A DNA stretch of 7,607 bases from Thermoplasmatota archaeon (GCA_018824925.1 JAHJFH010000365.1:1-7607), one strand, 5' to 3'; numbered from the stretch's first letter, positions 1 to 7,210 are shown. The notes: generated by a model from the letters alone, not told the origin. A program made the numbers and translations.

Positions 1-409
1 CCACTGGTTTTTCCTGTTCAGCGCGTTCATCAATAACCGTGATTTCATCAATAAGTTCTTTAAGGATTTCTCTAAGATCCTCATCAGATATAACACTTTT
101 TTTCTCAGGGACTTTTTTAATGATAAGTTGAAGGATCAATCGTAGTTTTTCTTTTTCAGTATCATTTAATACTGGTTCAATTGCATGATACTCAGGTGCC
201 TGCATCTCCTTTGTTCGATAAATATGGACAAAAACAAGGCCTTTTGTGGGATAGATAAGATTTGGGTAGACTTCATCTCGGATATTACGACCTAAAACAC
301 TGTACATAATGGGTCGATCTATTTTTTTTTCAATTTCTTCTAAATAGTGTTTAAGATGACGGTTATCTTGAATAATGTTATTGACCTCATCATCCGTCAT
401 CTTTGTCAT
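1..409 (-). CDS. arlI: Second ArlI-like ATPase, N-terminal part (runs off the window)
   Basis: Translating the minus strand from the ATG at 409-407 gives 136 open codons to the window edge, with no stop. The product begins MTKMTDDE and closely matches the N-terminus of the neighbouring ArlI, which begins MAKMARDE. In a gap-free hand alignment about 37 of the first 81 residues are identical, including the shared block IYPTKG and the pattern HIY-x-TK-x-M followed by IEP. This is the N-terminal domain of archaellum motor ATPases; the catalytic RecA-like domain would lie beyond the edge and cannot be confirmed. A GGGTGA ribosome-binding site sits about 10 bases before the ATG, and only 20 bases separate it from the stop of the upstream arlI, so it is probably co-transcribed. 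ArlJ normally occupies this position. It could be a full second motor ATPase, a truncated regulator or a decaying copy. Confidence 0.85.
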   Translation of the reverse strand, partial: MTKMTDDEVNNIIQDNRHLKHYLEEIEKKIDRPIMYSVLGRNIRDEVYPNLIYPTKGLVFVHIYRTKEMQAPEYHAIEPVLNDTEKEKLRLILQLIIKKVPEKKSVISDEDLREILKELIDEITVIDERAEQEKPV

Positions 410-429
410 AATTACGTATTCACCCGTGA

Positions 430-2052
430 CTAAATTGAAATTTGAAGGCCTTTTATTCCTTCCTTATAGTAGGTCCAAATAATCTGTAAAACCTCATAAT
501 AATCAAAGATTTTTTCTTCAACCATTCGCTGTAAAATTTTTTTTCGTGTATCAAATTCATCATAGATCTTCATGACATCTTTATACCCCGCGTTTTTTGC
601 AATCCGTTCCTCAAGGATAAAGCTATTTCGATTTGCCTTGAATTGATGGCTATCATCGACAGAATTCCATTCAAAGGCCTTACGGGACATAATTCCATCC
701 GCTTCCTTGTTATATCCTTCGATTTCATCAACCGAAAGAACCCGTCGAAGGCGTTTTCCTTTTCGTTCCACTGCCATCTGAATAAGAACAATGTCAAGGT
801 TATCCATGAATGTTTTTGGGACATTAATCGGATGACCCGTAAACCGCTGAATGACTTTAGTTACAGAACCAGCATGAAAAGTTGTAATAACTGGATGACC
901 CGTTTGCATTGCTTGAAAAACCACGCGACCCTCGATGCCTCGCGTCTCACCAGGAATTATATAATCAGGTCTGGATCGAAGACCTGCTTTCAAGAGATCA
1001 TCCATATCAATATGTGATTCTTTTGGTCCCGATTGTTTGGTCAAAAGTTGCTGCCATACCGGATGTGGAACAATAACTTCAGGGGTGTTTTCGACAGAAT
1101 ATATTTTTTTCTCTGGAGGGATAAAGGGGATTATGGCGTTTGCCGTGGTTGTTTTTCCTGATGCGGTTTCACCGCATACAAAAAGACTTCGACCATATTG
1201 TAAAGATAGCCATAGATACGCACCAATACCTGCATCGAAAGTACCCCAGTTGATTAGTTGTGTGACACTAATCGGTGTTTCACTGAATTTACGGACCGTC
1301 ATGCTCGGACCTTTCAGACTTATATCTTTACTATGGATAATATTGACACGGCTTCCATCGGTCATGGTTCCATCCGCGATGGGTTGTCCTTCACCAACAG
1401 GACTACCAATCTTTTCACTAAACTCCTGGGAAAATGTATTTGCCCATTTTTTATCAATAAAAATATTTGTTTCAACCATGCCAAAGACTTTATGGATCAG
1501 ATGAACGTTTTCTCCGGTTATAATGTGTATATCTTCGAGATAGGGATCCCGCATGAAACATTCCAGTGGACCCGCGCCTACGATTTTTCGGACGATATCA
1601 TATTCAATAGCATCTTTTTCAGTTGGTGTAACCCGTATTTTATTGCCTTTTTTTGTGTCAATAGGTCGATCACTAATCACTATAAAGTCTTCGATAAATT
1701 TGTGTATTTGATCCTTTAATTCTTGATCGGTTTTAACCAGACCCACGAATGGTGCTCGTTCAAGAATTTTTTCCATAATCCTATCACTTTTATTCTCTGT
1801 TTCTTCAGTAAGATGTGGCTCAATGGAATTGTATTTAGTAAAGTCCATATCTTTTGTTTTATAGATGTGGATAAAAACAACTCCTTTGGTAGGGTAGATG
1901 ATATTAGGGGAGGGATTCTCTTTAAGATCACGAGGGACTTTACTATAGAATACGGGTCGTTCAACTTTGCTACTGAATTCCTCTATATACTCTCGAAGGT
2001 GAGGATGTTGTTTGAGGAGTTGTTCTTCTTCATCCCGTGCCATTTTTGCCAT
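430..2052 (-). CDS. arlI: Archaellum motor and assembly ATPase ArlI (FlaI)
   Basis: This is a 540-residue cytoplasmic ATPase of the type II/IV secretion superfamily that powers archaellum assembly and rotation on the ArlJ platform. The N-terminal domain (about 1-250) contains IYPTKG at 52-57. The catalytic domain has a Walker A motif GETASGKT at 294-301. The Asp-box equivalent reads VENTPEV around 320-326, with Asn322 where Asp is usual. The Walker B region is RPDYIIPGETRG (361-372) with Glu369, and the His box is GHPVITTFHAG (385-395). The stretch after it, INVPKTFMDNLDIV, is typical of ArlI rather than of pilus ATPases. The ATG at 2052 follows AAGGAA by about 10 bases and lies 19 bases after arlH. 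The length agrees with the family, and the order G-H-I is the standard archaellum order. Family assignment is secure; the effect of Asn322 is unknown. Confidence 0.96.
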   Translation of the reverse strand: MAKMARDEEEQLLKQHPHLREYIEEFSSKVERPVFYSKVPRDLKENPSPNIIYPTKGVVFIHIYKTKDMDFTKYNSIEPHLTEETENKSDRIMEKILERAPFVGLVKTDQELKDQIHKFIEDFIVISDRPIDTKKGNKIRVTPTEKDAIEYDIVRKIVGAGPLECFMRDPYLEDIHIITGENVHLIHKVFGMVETNIFIDKKWANTFSQEFSEKIGSPVGEGQPIADGTMTDGSRVNIIHSKDISLKGPSMTVRKFSETPISVTQLINWGTFDAGIGAYLWLSLQYGRSLFVCGETASGKTTTANAIIPFIPPEKKIYSVENTPEVIVPHPVWQQLLTKQSGPKESHIDMDDLLKAGLRSRPDYIIPGETRGIEGRVVFQAMQTGHPVITTFHAGSVTKVIQRFTGHPINVPKTFMDNLDIVLIQMAVERKGKRLRRVLSVDEIEGYNKEADGIMSRKAFEWNSVDDSHQFKANRNSFILEERIAKNAGYKDVMKIYDEFDTRKKILQRMVEEKIFDYYEVLQIIWTYYKEGIKGLQISI

Positions 2053-2071
2053 AACACTTTATTTCCTTTTT

Positions 2072-2788
2072 TTAGAAAGCAACACCACTTGATTCAATGG
2101 TTAGCCCAACACCGGGTCTGACGGAGAAGGTGGTTAGTGGTTCGTATTTTCGGCTTGCGCCATTAAATTTTTCAAGGTAGATATTGTGAACAATTCCGAC
2201 CCCGGGCATGGATTGTCGTGCTACGCGAAAATGAATTTCGGTGAAACGTTTCAATGAATTATGGATATCCTCAGGCCATTCATTGGGGTTAGCGGTTGTA
2301 ATGATAATTTTTCCTGTTCCTTTTAATCGATTGATAAAACTTGTGAAATCGACAAGGTTATTTTTATTCAGACTCTCACATAGAAGTGTAGATAGTGAAT
2401 CAATGATAATGACATCCGCATCAAAAAGCGACCGTGTCGTGATTAATAATTCAAGAAATGATTGTTTTGGTAATGTTTCTGCAAGGGTGACTTCAGTAGA
2501 GATAAAGAGAAGTTTTCCCGACATAAGGTGTTTGCGGATATCATAACCTACAGATGCGGTTTGTCTGAGGAAACTTTTCACCGTGAATTGTGTTGAGACA
2601 TAAGAGCAGGTATGACCATTATTTAACAAGGCAATACAGAATCTCTGACAGAAAATACTTTTTCCTGTACCTTCCCCGCCTTCAATAAATATGAGGGAGC
2701 CATTTGGTATTTCAACTCCGAATCGTGCTGCGAAACCATCTTTTTCACCTTTTCTTTCTAAGACTATTGATTTTGCTGATTCTACCAT
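2072..2788 (-). CDS. arlH: Archaellum motor regulator ArlH (FlaH)
   Basis: This 238-residue protein has a RecA/KaiC-like fold and binds ATP on the cytoplasmic face of the archaellum motor, docking on ArlI and the switch-complex proteins. The Walker A motif GGEGTGKS is at residues 37-44. A hydrophobic strand ending in Asp130 (ADVIIIDSLST) forms Walker B, with Ser rather than Glu after the Asp; the family is known for ATP binding with little or no hydrolysis. The C-terminal half (about 160-238) carries the beta-rich end seen in KaiC-like proteins. The length is usual for the family. The ATG at 2788 is preceded by a GGGATGG purine tract, and the gap to arlG is 25 bases. There is no sign of disruption. 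Confidence 0.95.
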   Translation of the reverse strand: MVESAKSIVLERKGEKDGFAARFGVEIPNGSLIFIEGGEGTGKSIFCQRFCIALLNNGHTCSYVSTQFTVKSFLRQTASVGYDIRKHLMSGKLLFISTEVTLAETLPKQSFLELLITTRSLFDADVIIIDSLSTLLCESLNKNNLVDFTSFINRLKGTGKIIITTANPNEWPEDIHNSLKRFTEIHFRVARQSMPGVGIVHNIYLEKFNGASRKYEPLTTFSVRPGVGLTIESSGVAF

Positions 2789-2813
2789 GACCCATCCCTA
2801 CGATTTTTTATTT

Positions 2814-3263
2814 TTATATTTCAAAGGTAAATTCATCATATATTGCCAAAGGACCAACCACCCTAATGGTATGATCGCCAGCTGAGATTACTGATTCCAA
2901 GATATAGATGCTGGTATATTCCCCTGGACGAATACTCGTGTCAGTGAAATTATAGTTAGCCTGAGAAACTATTTCCCCGTCAATGAATAGCTGAAAGGTG
3001 ATATTTGATGTGGGGATATGGCTGACCCCAATATTTTTCAGATAGAATATCCGGTAGTTACTATCACCAGATAATGGTATGTTATCTGGATCGTTGATTA
3101 TTTTGAATTCAGTGTCAAGTTGTTCTTGGAGTCGATCACCTCGTTCTGATAAAGAGGTACTGACATTCATAGTGATAGCAATGAATATGCCTGATACAGT
3201 TCCTGCTACTACGACAGCACCGATGAAAAATATGACATGGGCACCGCTGAGGCTAAATCCCAT
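2814..3263 (-). CDS. arlG: Archaellum stator protein ArlG (FlaG)
   Basis: This 149-residue protein is anchored by one N-terminal membrane helix (about 9-31) after a short MGFSLSGA leader. It is followed by the conserved ArlG signature RGDRLQEQLDTEF (42-54) leading into IINDPDNIP, and then by an extracellular beta-sandwich in which YLKNIG and a PGEY turn are recognisable. In the studied archaella ArlG forms a filament-like complex capped by ArlF between the membrane and the cell surface, as the static part against which the motor works. GAGG lies 9 bases before the ATG. The gene starts 15 bases after the long arlF and precedes arlH, which is the normal position. It ends TFEI followed by TAA. 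Confidence 0.93.
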   Translation of the reverse strand: MGFSLSGAHVIFFIGAVVVAGTVSGIFIAITMNVSTSLSERGDRLQEQLDTEFKIINDPDNIPLSGDSNYRIFYLKNIGVSHIPTSNITFQLFIDGEIVSQANYNFTDTSIRPGEYTSIYILESVISAGDHTIRVVGPLAIYDEFTFEI

Positions 3264-3278
3264 TAGATTCCATCCTCT

Positions 3279-4676
3279 TTAATTCTGGTATATATAGTAA
3301 TCGGATATCCCCTCCGCGGATATAATCTTTATTCGATCAGTTCCAGTGATTATTCCCGTAACAGTACATATTGCCTCAGTATTTGGTGAAAGAAATACAT
3401 CTGGGCAGGTTATGGAACATATTTTTCCATTAAAAAGAATTGATAACTCATCAGTTTTTAGGGGTGTGATTCCAGTGTTTACTATGGTTATTGTCAGATC
3501 AATTTCATTTGATGTTAGTGATTGTTGAGTGCTGAATTGGGTGAAACTTGCTGGATATTGCATGCAATTGAACGAGGTTTGTATCCAGTTGGAATCACGA
3601 GATGTTGAAGATATTCTAATTTCGTCGAGTTGACCATCCCAGGGCCTTCCACCATTATTTTGATTTCCTAGAGTGAGATTATCATAGGTATCTAGAATTG
3701 TATTACCATAAAGACCTGACCAGTCCGCATCTATTGAGCCATTATTGTACAGGATAACGTCGCCAGTGTCAAAGGAGACGGCGATATGAAACCATTCATT
3801 TCTTTTGTTGAAAAATCCTCCTGATTGAAAATCAGCACTATTAATAACAAAGCGCATTTGTCTATCAGGTATACGCCAATAAAGACACCAATCGTTAATA
3901 TTCCAATCTGGCCCTAGGGTAAATATTCGGATAAAATTCTGTGTATTCGAGTTATCTTGAAATACCCAGACCTCAGCAGTCATTTGTGTTGAGAGGTTGT
4001 AAAAATTAAGTATATCGATGTATTCATCCCCATCATAAAGCCGTCCTCCAGCAATTTTACTGTTTGAAACATAGGTTGTTCCTGTGTTTGTACCATCATA
4101 ATCATTAGTAGTTGAATCTGCTAGACTGTTATTATTAAAATGCCATATCGCAATATAATTTTCATCCCATGCCTGAAAGGGGTTTTGTTGATCTGAGGCA
4201 TTAGTATTTCCATAATACATGTAGATTAGGGTATCTTCAGAAGAGATTAGAGATGGGATTTTTACCCATGAGGCGAGATAGCCATTTGAGTTATCATATT
4301 CTTCAATTTCATGGTTGTATTTTTCTGTACCGTTGTAATTAATAAATGCGATATCTTGGCCGTTTGTTTTTGCATAATCTCGTAGGTTGGTATCCGTTGT
4401 TTCAATAAGTATTGTGAAGTTGGTTAAATCATCAGTTACAAGTGAGCTATTTATGGTGATAAGTTTTCGATATTCCCATTGAGTATCCCACCAGTTTGTA
4501 CTCACATTTGTTATTTGGAGATCTGTGTTGAGTTTGTTAATAGAACGCGAGTACATATTAGTGAGACTTTCATGTGTATCAAGGACACTTGATGATAGTT
4601 GATTGTGGGTGAATTCAAAACTGATAGCGAGAGTAAGCATGAATACGCAGGTAGTGGCAATTAGTGAATATCCCAT
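3279..4676 (-). CDS. arlF: ArlF-type stator protein with inserted DUF2341-LamG module
   Basis: This 465-residue protein is three times the usual ArlF length. Residues 1-58 align without gaps to the neighbouring short ArlF: MGYS start, membrane helix at about 5-24, and a helix ending in the ITNV region. Residues about 389-465 match the rest of that paralogue (IVNTG, then ILFNGK, then EGISDYY near the end). Between them lies a DUF2341-like part starting WWDTQWEYRKLITI at 62-75 and including YMYYGN. A LamG/concanavalin-like part follows, with features such as AIWHFNNNS, TAEVWVF, WFHIAVSFD and DGQLDEIRIS. The long part should sit outside the cell and has at least nine N-x-S/T sequons. The reading frame is continuous. 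The start is weakly supported by a distant GGAG but fixed by the MGYS homology. The call as ArlF rests on the two flanks; sugar binding is only inferred from the fold. Confidence 0.85.
   Translation of the reverse strand: MGYSLIATTCVFMLTLAISFEFTHNQLSSSVLDTHESLTNMYSRSINKLNTDLQITNVSTNWWDTQWEYRKLITINSSLVTDDLTNFTILIETTDTNLRDYAKTNGQDIAFINYNGTEKYNHEIEEYDNSNGYLASWVKIPSLISSEDTLIYMYYGNTNASDQQNPFQAWDENYIAIWHFNNNSLADSTTNDYDGTNTGTTYVSNSKIAGGRLYDGDEYIDILNFYNLSTQMTAEVWVFQDNSNTQNFIRIFTLGPDWNINDWCLYWRIPDRQMRFVINSADFQSGGFFNKRNEWFHIAVSFDTGDVILYNNGSIDADWSGLYGNTILDTYDNLTLGNQNNGGRPWDGQLDEIRISSTSRDSNWIQTSFNCMQYPASFTQFSTQQSLTSNEIDLTITIVNTGITPLKTDELSILFNGKICSITCPDVFLSPNTEAICTVTGIITGTDRIKIISAEGISDYYIYQN
3513..4493 (-). 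other. DUF2341 plus LamG-like domain insertion inside the second ArlF
   Basis: This is the part of the gene (residues about 62-388) that has no counterpart in ordinary ArlF. It reads first as DUF2341 (a W-x-Y-R-K-x-I-T-I opening, HEIEEYD, ASWVKIP, YMYYGN), then as a LamG-type jelly roll closing with LDEIRIS and YPASF. This pairing is common in secreted archaeal proteins. The boundaries come from comparing the flanks with the short ArlF next door and are good to perhaps ten residues. Confidence 0.78.
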
Positions 4677-4727
4677 GGTGTTTTTTTTACTCCATTTTTT
4701 GTGTTATTGTTGGATTTAAATAATAAA

Positions 4728-5153
4728 CTAGATGGTATAGTCAAAATAATCTTCAATTCCATTTTCAGTGATGATTTTTACGGTTTTATCTCCATCCCCT
4801 GGGATGTTACTGATGTTAAAATAGGCTGTTTTTTCTGGGTAGAGGAAGGATACTGAACAGGTGAATTGTTGGTTAATACCATTGATTAGGAGCATGCATT
4901 TTGAGGTATCAATGGTGATACTACCCGTGTTTGTTATATTGATACTGTGATTATAGTTTAGTCCATACGAGGTGACGGTTACTTGGGTGATGTTAATTGC
5001 TGTTTGGAGGGCATCTATTTTTCGGTTTACCGTTGCTTGATAGGAGGTATCATAGGAGTTTATGGAAGGAAGTACGCTGGCTGTGAATATATCTACGCAT
5101 ATGAAAATGCTTAGACCGATTATTGCTATTGCTATAGTTGTTGAGTACCCCAT
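4728..5153 (-). CDS. arlF: Archaellum stator protein ArlF (FlaF), short form
   Basis: This 141-residue protein begins MGYSTTIAIAI, with one membrane helix at about 5-25, an amphipathic helix to about 55, and an extracellular beta-sandwich (INITNTG at 71-77, LLINGI, a YPEKTAYF turn, and ENGIEDYF near the end). This matches ArlF, which caps ArlG and in Sulfolobus binds the S-layer. The N-terminus lacks the charged residue plus Gly/Ala cleavage site and the IGTLIVFIA core of archaellins, so it is not a filament subunit. A strong GGAGGG (5162-5167) lies 8 bases before the ATG. Cys86 and Cys99 could form a disulfide, and there are four sequons. A longer paralogue follows 51 bases downstream, so the operon carries two ArlF-type genes. 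Confidence 0.86.
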   Translation of the reverse strand: MGYSTTIAIAIIGLSIFICVDIFTASVLPSINSYDTSYQATVNRKIDALQTAINITQVTVTSYGLNYNHSINITNTGSITIDTSKCMLLINGINQQFTCSVSFLYPEKTAYFNISNIPGDGDKTVKIITENGIEDYFDYTI

Positions 5154-5203
5154 GAAGTAGTCCCTCCTGTAGGTAATGAGTGCATTCCAAGCCCCCGAAA
5201 TAT

Positions 5204-5213
5204 TGTATATACC
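5204..5213 (-). promoter_or_regulatory. Possible internal TATA box ahead of the arlF-arlF-G-H-I part
   Basis: The minus strand reads AAAAAGGTATATACA here, an A-rich BRE-like stretch followed by a TATA-like core, inside the widest gap between operon genes (90 bases). A start site 25 bases downstream would leave a leader of roughly 25-35 bases ending in the strong GGAGGG site of arlF. A second AT-rich run (CATATATC) lies a little further upstream. AT-rich DNA produces such matches by chance, so this is tentative. Confidence 0.4.
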
Positions 5214-5243
5214 TTTTTGTATACTCTTAAAGATATATGTTTT

Positions 5244-6041
5244 TTATTTCATTTGATATTGATCTATTGAACGTGACATTTTATCCATTTCCCGATCGAT
5301 ACGAGACATGAATCGTTCATCTAATTGCTGATCCTTCAATTTCTGAATGTATAAGAGCGATTGAATATGATCTCGTGTTGAAAGAGATATGGTTGATGGT
5401 TTTTTTGTTCCCTCTTTCGTAGATTCTTCGATAATACCTTTTGCATAATCAAGCATATCGAGACGAACATCATCTGAAATCCAACCGATATCCACATAAT
5501 ATGAAAGGATATCTGAGAGTTGATTTTTTCCGATCTTATCAACCAAGTATTGTAACCATTTCATGAGGACAACAATATGTTCTGCATCATTCGTTATATC
5601 CTGTAGCGGCTCTATTCGATCCTGTACAGATTCCTTTTTTATGGGCTGTACCGTATTATATTGGAAGGTTGTCTGTTCAAGTTTATTAAGTCGTTGTTCG
5701 ATTTTTTCAAGATTTTCAACAAGCTGTTGCATGGTATTATCTTTAAAATTTATTGTTGGTGCTAATTCTGATTCATTATTTACGGAAACAGGTGATGATT
5801 CAGTTTGATGAGAATACGTGGTTTTTTGTTTCTTTAATGCAGTATTAATCTTATTTATAAGTTCGTATAGTTGATTTTGGGTTAATTTAATCTGATTGTT
5901 TTGCAGTCGTTGCTGAATTTTAAGAATAACATCTGGTGACAAAATTCCTTTATTTTTTATTGTTGCAAGTTCTTGTGTGATTTCAGAGAAGGTCAAAAGT
6001 TGATTCCCACTCTGTGCATCTCCCAGTCCTATATATACCAC
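5244..6041 (-). CDS. arlD: Archaellum switch-complex protein, ArlD/ArlE family
   Basis: This 265-residue cytoplasmic protein has no membrane segment. The signature is in the C-terminal half: MKWLQYLVDKIGKN (160-173), then LSYYVDIGWISDDV (179-192) and a YAKG, the conserved core of ArlD/ArlE. The N-terminal part (about 15-70) has ILSPDV and KLTQNQLYELINKI helices as in ArlD, and 101-125 is a short coiled coil. With ArlC it forms the switch complex around ArlH that receives the chemotaxis signal through the adaptor CheF. At 265 residues it is longer than stand-alone ArlE, so ArlD is the better name, though ArlE cannot be excluded. The start is GTG at 6041, 26 bases after arlC, with no clear ribosome-binding site before it. 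An AAAGGTGG overlaps that codon, so initiation could lie slightly downstream. Confidence 0.88.
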   Translation of the reverse strand: MVYIGLGDAQSGNQLLTFSEITQELATIKNKGILSPDVILKIQQRLQNNQIKLTQNQLYELINKINTALKKQKTTYSHQTESSPVSVNNESELAPTINFKDNTMQQLVENLEKIEQRLNKLEQTTFQYNTVQPIKKESVQDRIEPLQDITNDAEHIVVLMKWLQYLVDKIGKNQLSDILSYYVDIGWISDDVRLDMLDYAKGIIEESTKEGTKKPSTISLSTRDHIQSLLYIQKLKDQQLDERFMSRIDREMDKMSRSIDQYQMK

Positions 6042-6067
6042 CTTTAGAGTTCCATATTAAATTTCTT

Positions 6068-7204
6068 TTATTTTAAAGTATGTAAATATTCATCAATAAT
6101 ATCCTCAATTTTTTGTTCTACAAAAAGGAAACTAAATGATGAATCAATTATAGAATCAAGCCCGAATAATAACGTATCATTTATTGCTATTGGCATGGTT
6201 GGATCAGAGATATTTTCTGTATAGGTAATCGATGGTACCGGTTGGGGTTCAGGGGTAATGGTCGATTGCGTTAAGAGGATAGGTGTTGGTTGTGGAGCCA
6301 TGGTAGGTTGTTCTGAGTCATCGTTCAACGGTATAGAATCTGATGGTTCAGAAGTCGTGGTAGTTGTTTTGGTGTCTGTTTGTTGGGTATCTGTTTTTTC
6401 GGCATCCGATGTTTTTAATTCCTGTTTTTTGTTTTCCTCAACAACGGGTGTATCCATATTTTTATCTTTTTCAGGTTTTTCAGTCTTCGATATTTTTTCT
6501 TTTGTTTCCCGCTGAATTTCGGTCTTTTGTGTGGTTTTTTGGTTTTGAAAATTCTGGAAATTATTTACATTTTTTTCGACCATTGCTTCCAAATCACCGA
6601 ATCGTTCTTCTAAAGATTCTAGTTTACCTGAAAAGTTTTCGATGGCATCCAAACGCTTTTTTGTTACTTTTGATAAGCCGACAAACGGATTCATTTGCTC
6701 AGAAACTATTTCATATAAACTGACCAAATCATCGAGATCTTTGGTCAGAAAATCTATTTTCTCAGAGATTTTTTCAATATCTTCCTGATTTTTTTTAATT
6801 TGGAAATCGAAATCCTTTATACTTTTGAGTATGTTACGTTTTTGTTCAAGTTCTGTTTTAGGATCTGATGGAGAATTTTTTGCAAGATTCAATGGTTCTT
6901 TTGATGGTGTTTCTTGTTTTGGTGGTTCTTTTTTTGATGGCTCTTCTTTAGGTTCTTTAACTGTTTGCATTGGTGAATCGTTTTGTGGTGGTTGAGTTGA
7001 TAATGTTTCAGTTTGAGGTGTTGTTGTTTCTGCATCTTTGATACGTATAATGGTTCGAAGTTCATCGATTTGTTGGGTTTCTGCTTGTGTTTCTTTTTGT
7101 TCGTTTGTTGCTGGTTGTTCGGTTTTTTCTGTACCCTCTGTAACTGGTTTTTGTGTTTCAGAAGTCGTTTCTTTAGGTTCGCTTTTACCTAAATTCAGTT
7201 TGAT
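6068..7204 (-). CDS. arlC: Archaellum switch-complex protein ArlC with long Pro/Gln/Thr/Glu-rich tail
   Basis: The diagnostic ArlC motif DLDDLVSLYEIVSEQMNPF is encoded at about 6683-6739, followed by VTKKRLDAIENF, within a coiled coil spanning about 6550-6850. ArlC is a cytoplasmic switch-complex protein acting with ArlD/E and ArlH. The first in-frame ATG (6970) has no ribosome-binding site, while the frame stays open upstream to 7219. That stretch encodes the same P/Q/T/E/K-rich composition and begins IKLNLGKSEPKE. A strong GGAGGGG at 7211-7217 places the start near 7204 (an ATC codon) or 7198 (CTG), giving about 376-378 residues. No ATG, GTG or TTG is in frame at the right spacing, so the start is unresolved. 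The coiled coil is flanked by a charged N-terminal region and a Thr-rich linker, with a short conserved-looking tail (FGLDSIIDSSFSF). Ordinary ArlC is much shorter. Confidence 0.85.
   Translation of the reverse strand: MKLNLGKSEPKETTSETQKPVTEGTEKTEQPATNEQKETQAETQQIDELRTIIRIKDAETTTPQTETLSTQPPQNDSPMQTVKEPKEEPSKKEPPKQETPSKEPLNLAKNSPSDPKTELEQKRNILKSIKDFDFQIKKNQEDIEKISEKIDFLTKDLDDLVSLYEIVSEQMNPFVGLSKVTKKRLDAIENFSGKLESLEERFGDLEAMVEKNVNNFQNFQNQKTTQKTEIQRETKEKISKTEKPEKDKNMDTPVVEENKKQELKTSDAEKTDTQQTDTKTTTTTSEPSDSIPLNDDSEQPTMAPQPTPILLTQSTITPEPQPVPSITYTENISDPTMPIAINDTLLFGLDSIIDSSFSFLFVEQKIEDIIDEYLHTLK
6890..6962 (-). repeat. Low-complexity repeat encoding Lys-Glu-Pro-Ser units
   Basis: An imperfect unit reading ggttctt(n)tttgatgg on the plus strand occurs at about 6893 and again at about 6933. 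It encodes degenerate KEP, PSKKEPP and PSKEP units in the N-terminal tail of ArlC. Such stretches can expand or contract by slippage. Confidence 0.55.
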
Positions 7205-7210
7205 AGCATG

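Noticed and set aside
643..1504. Plus-strand open frames opposite arlI
   Set aside because: They are antisense to strongly conserved ArlI codons (Walker A, Walker B and His box), and their products are Cys/Phe-rich without any motif.
3279..4676. Fusion by misassembly of a LamG gene into arlF
   Set aside because: The frame is continuous through both junctions and both flanks align to the paralogue at matching points; no repeat or frame slip is seen at the borders.
4728..5153. Archaellin (filament subunit) identity for the short MGYS protein
   Set aside because: It lacks the charged-Gly/Ala cleavage motif and the archaellin hydrophobic core; the MGYS start and position before arlG fit ArlF.
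5336..5542. Second minus-strand frame inside the arlD/E gene
   Set aside because: It lies in another frame over the conserved ArlD/E core and has no ribosome-binding site or family resemblance.
6968..6970. ATG at 6970 as the start of arlC
   Set aside because: No ribosome-binding site precedes it, and the same biased amino acid composition continues upstream to the strong site at 7211-7217.
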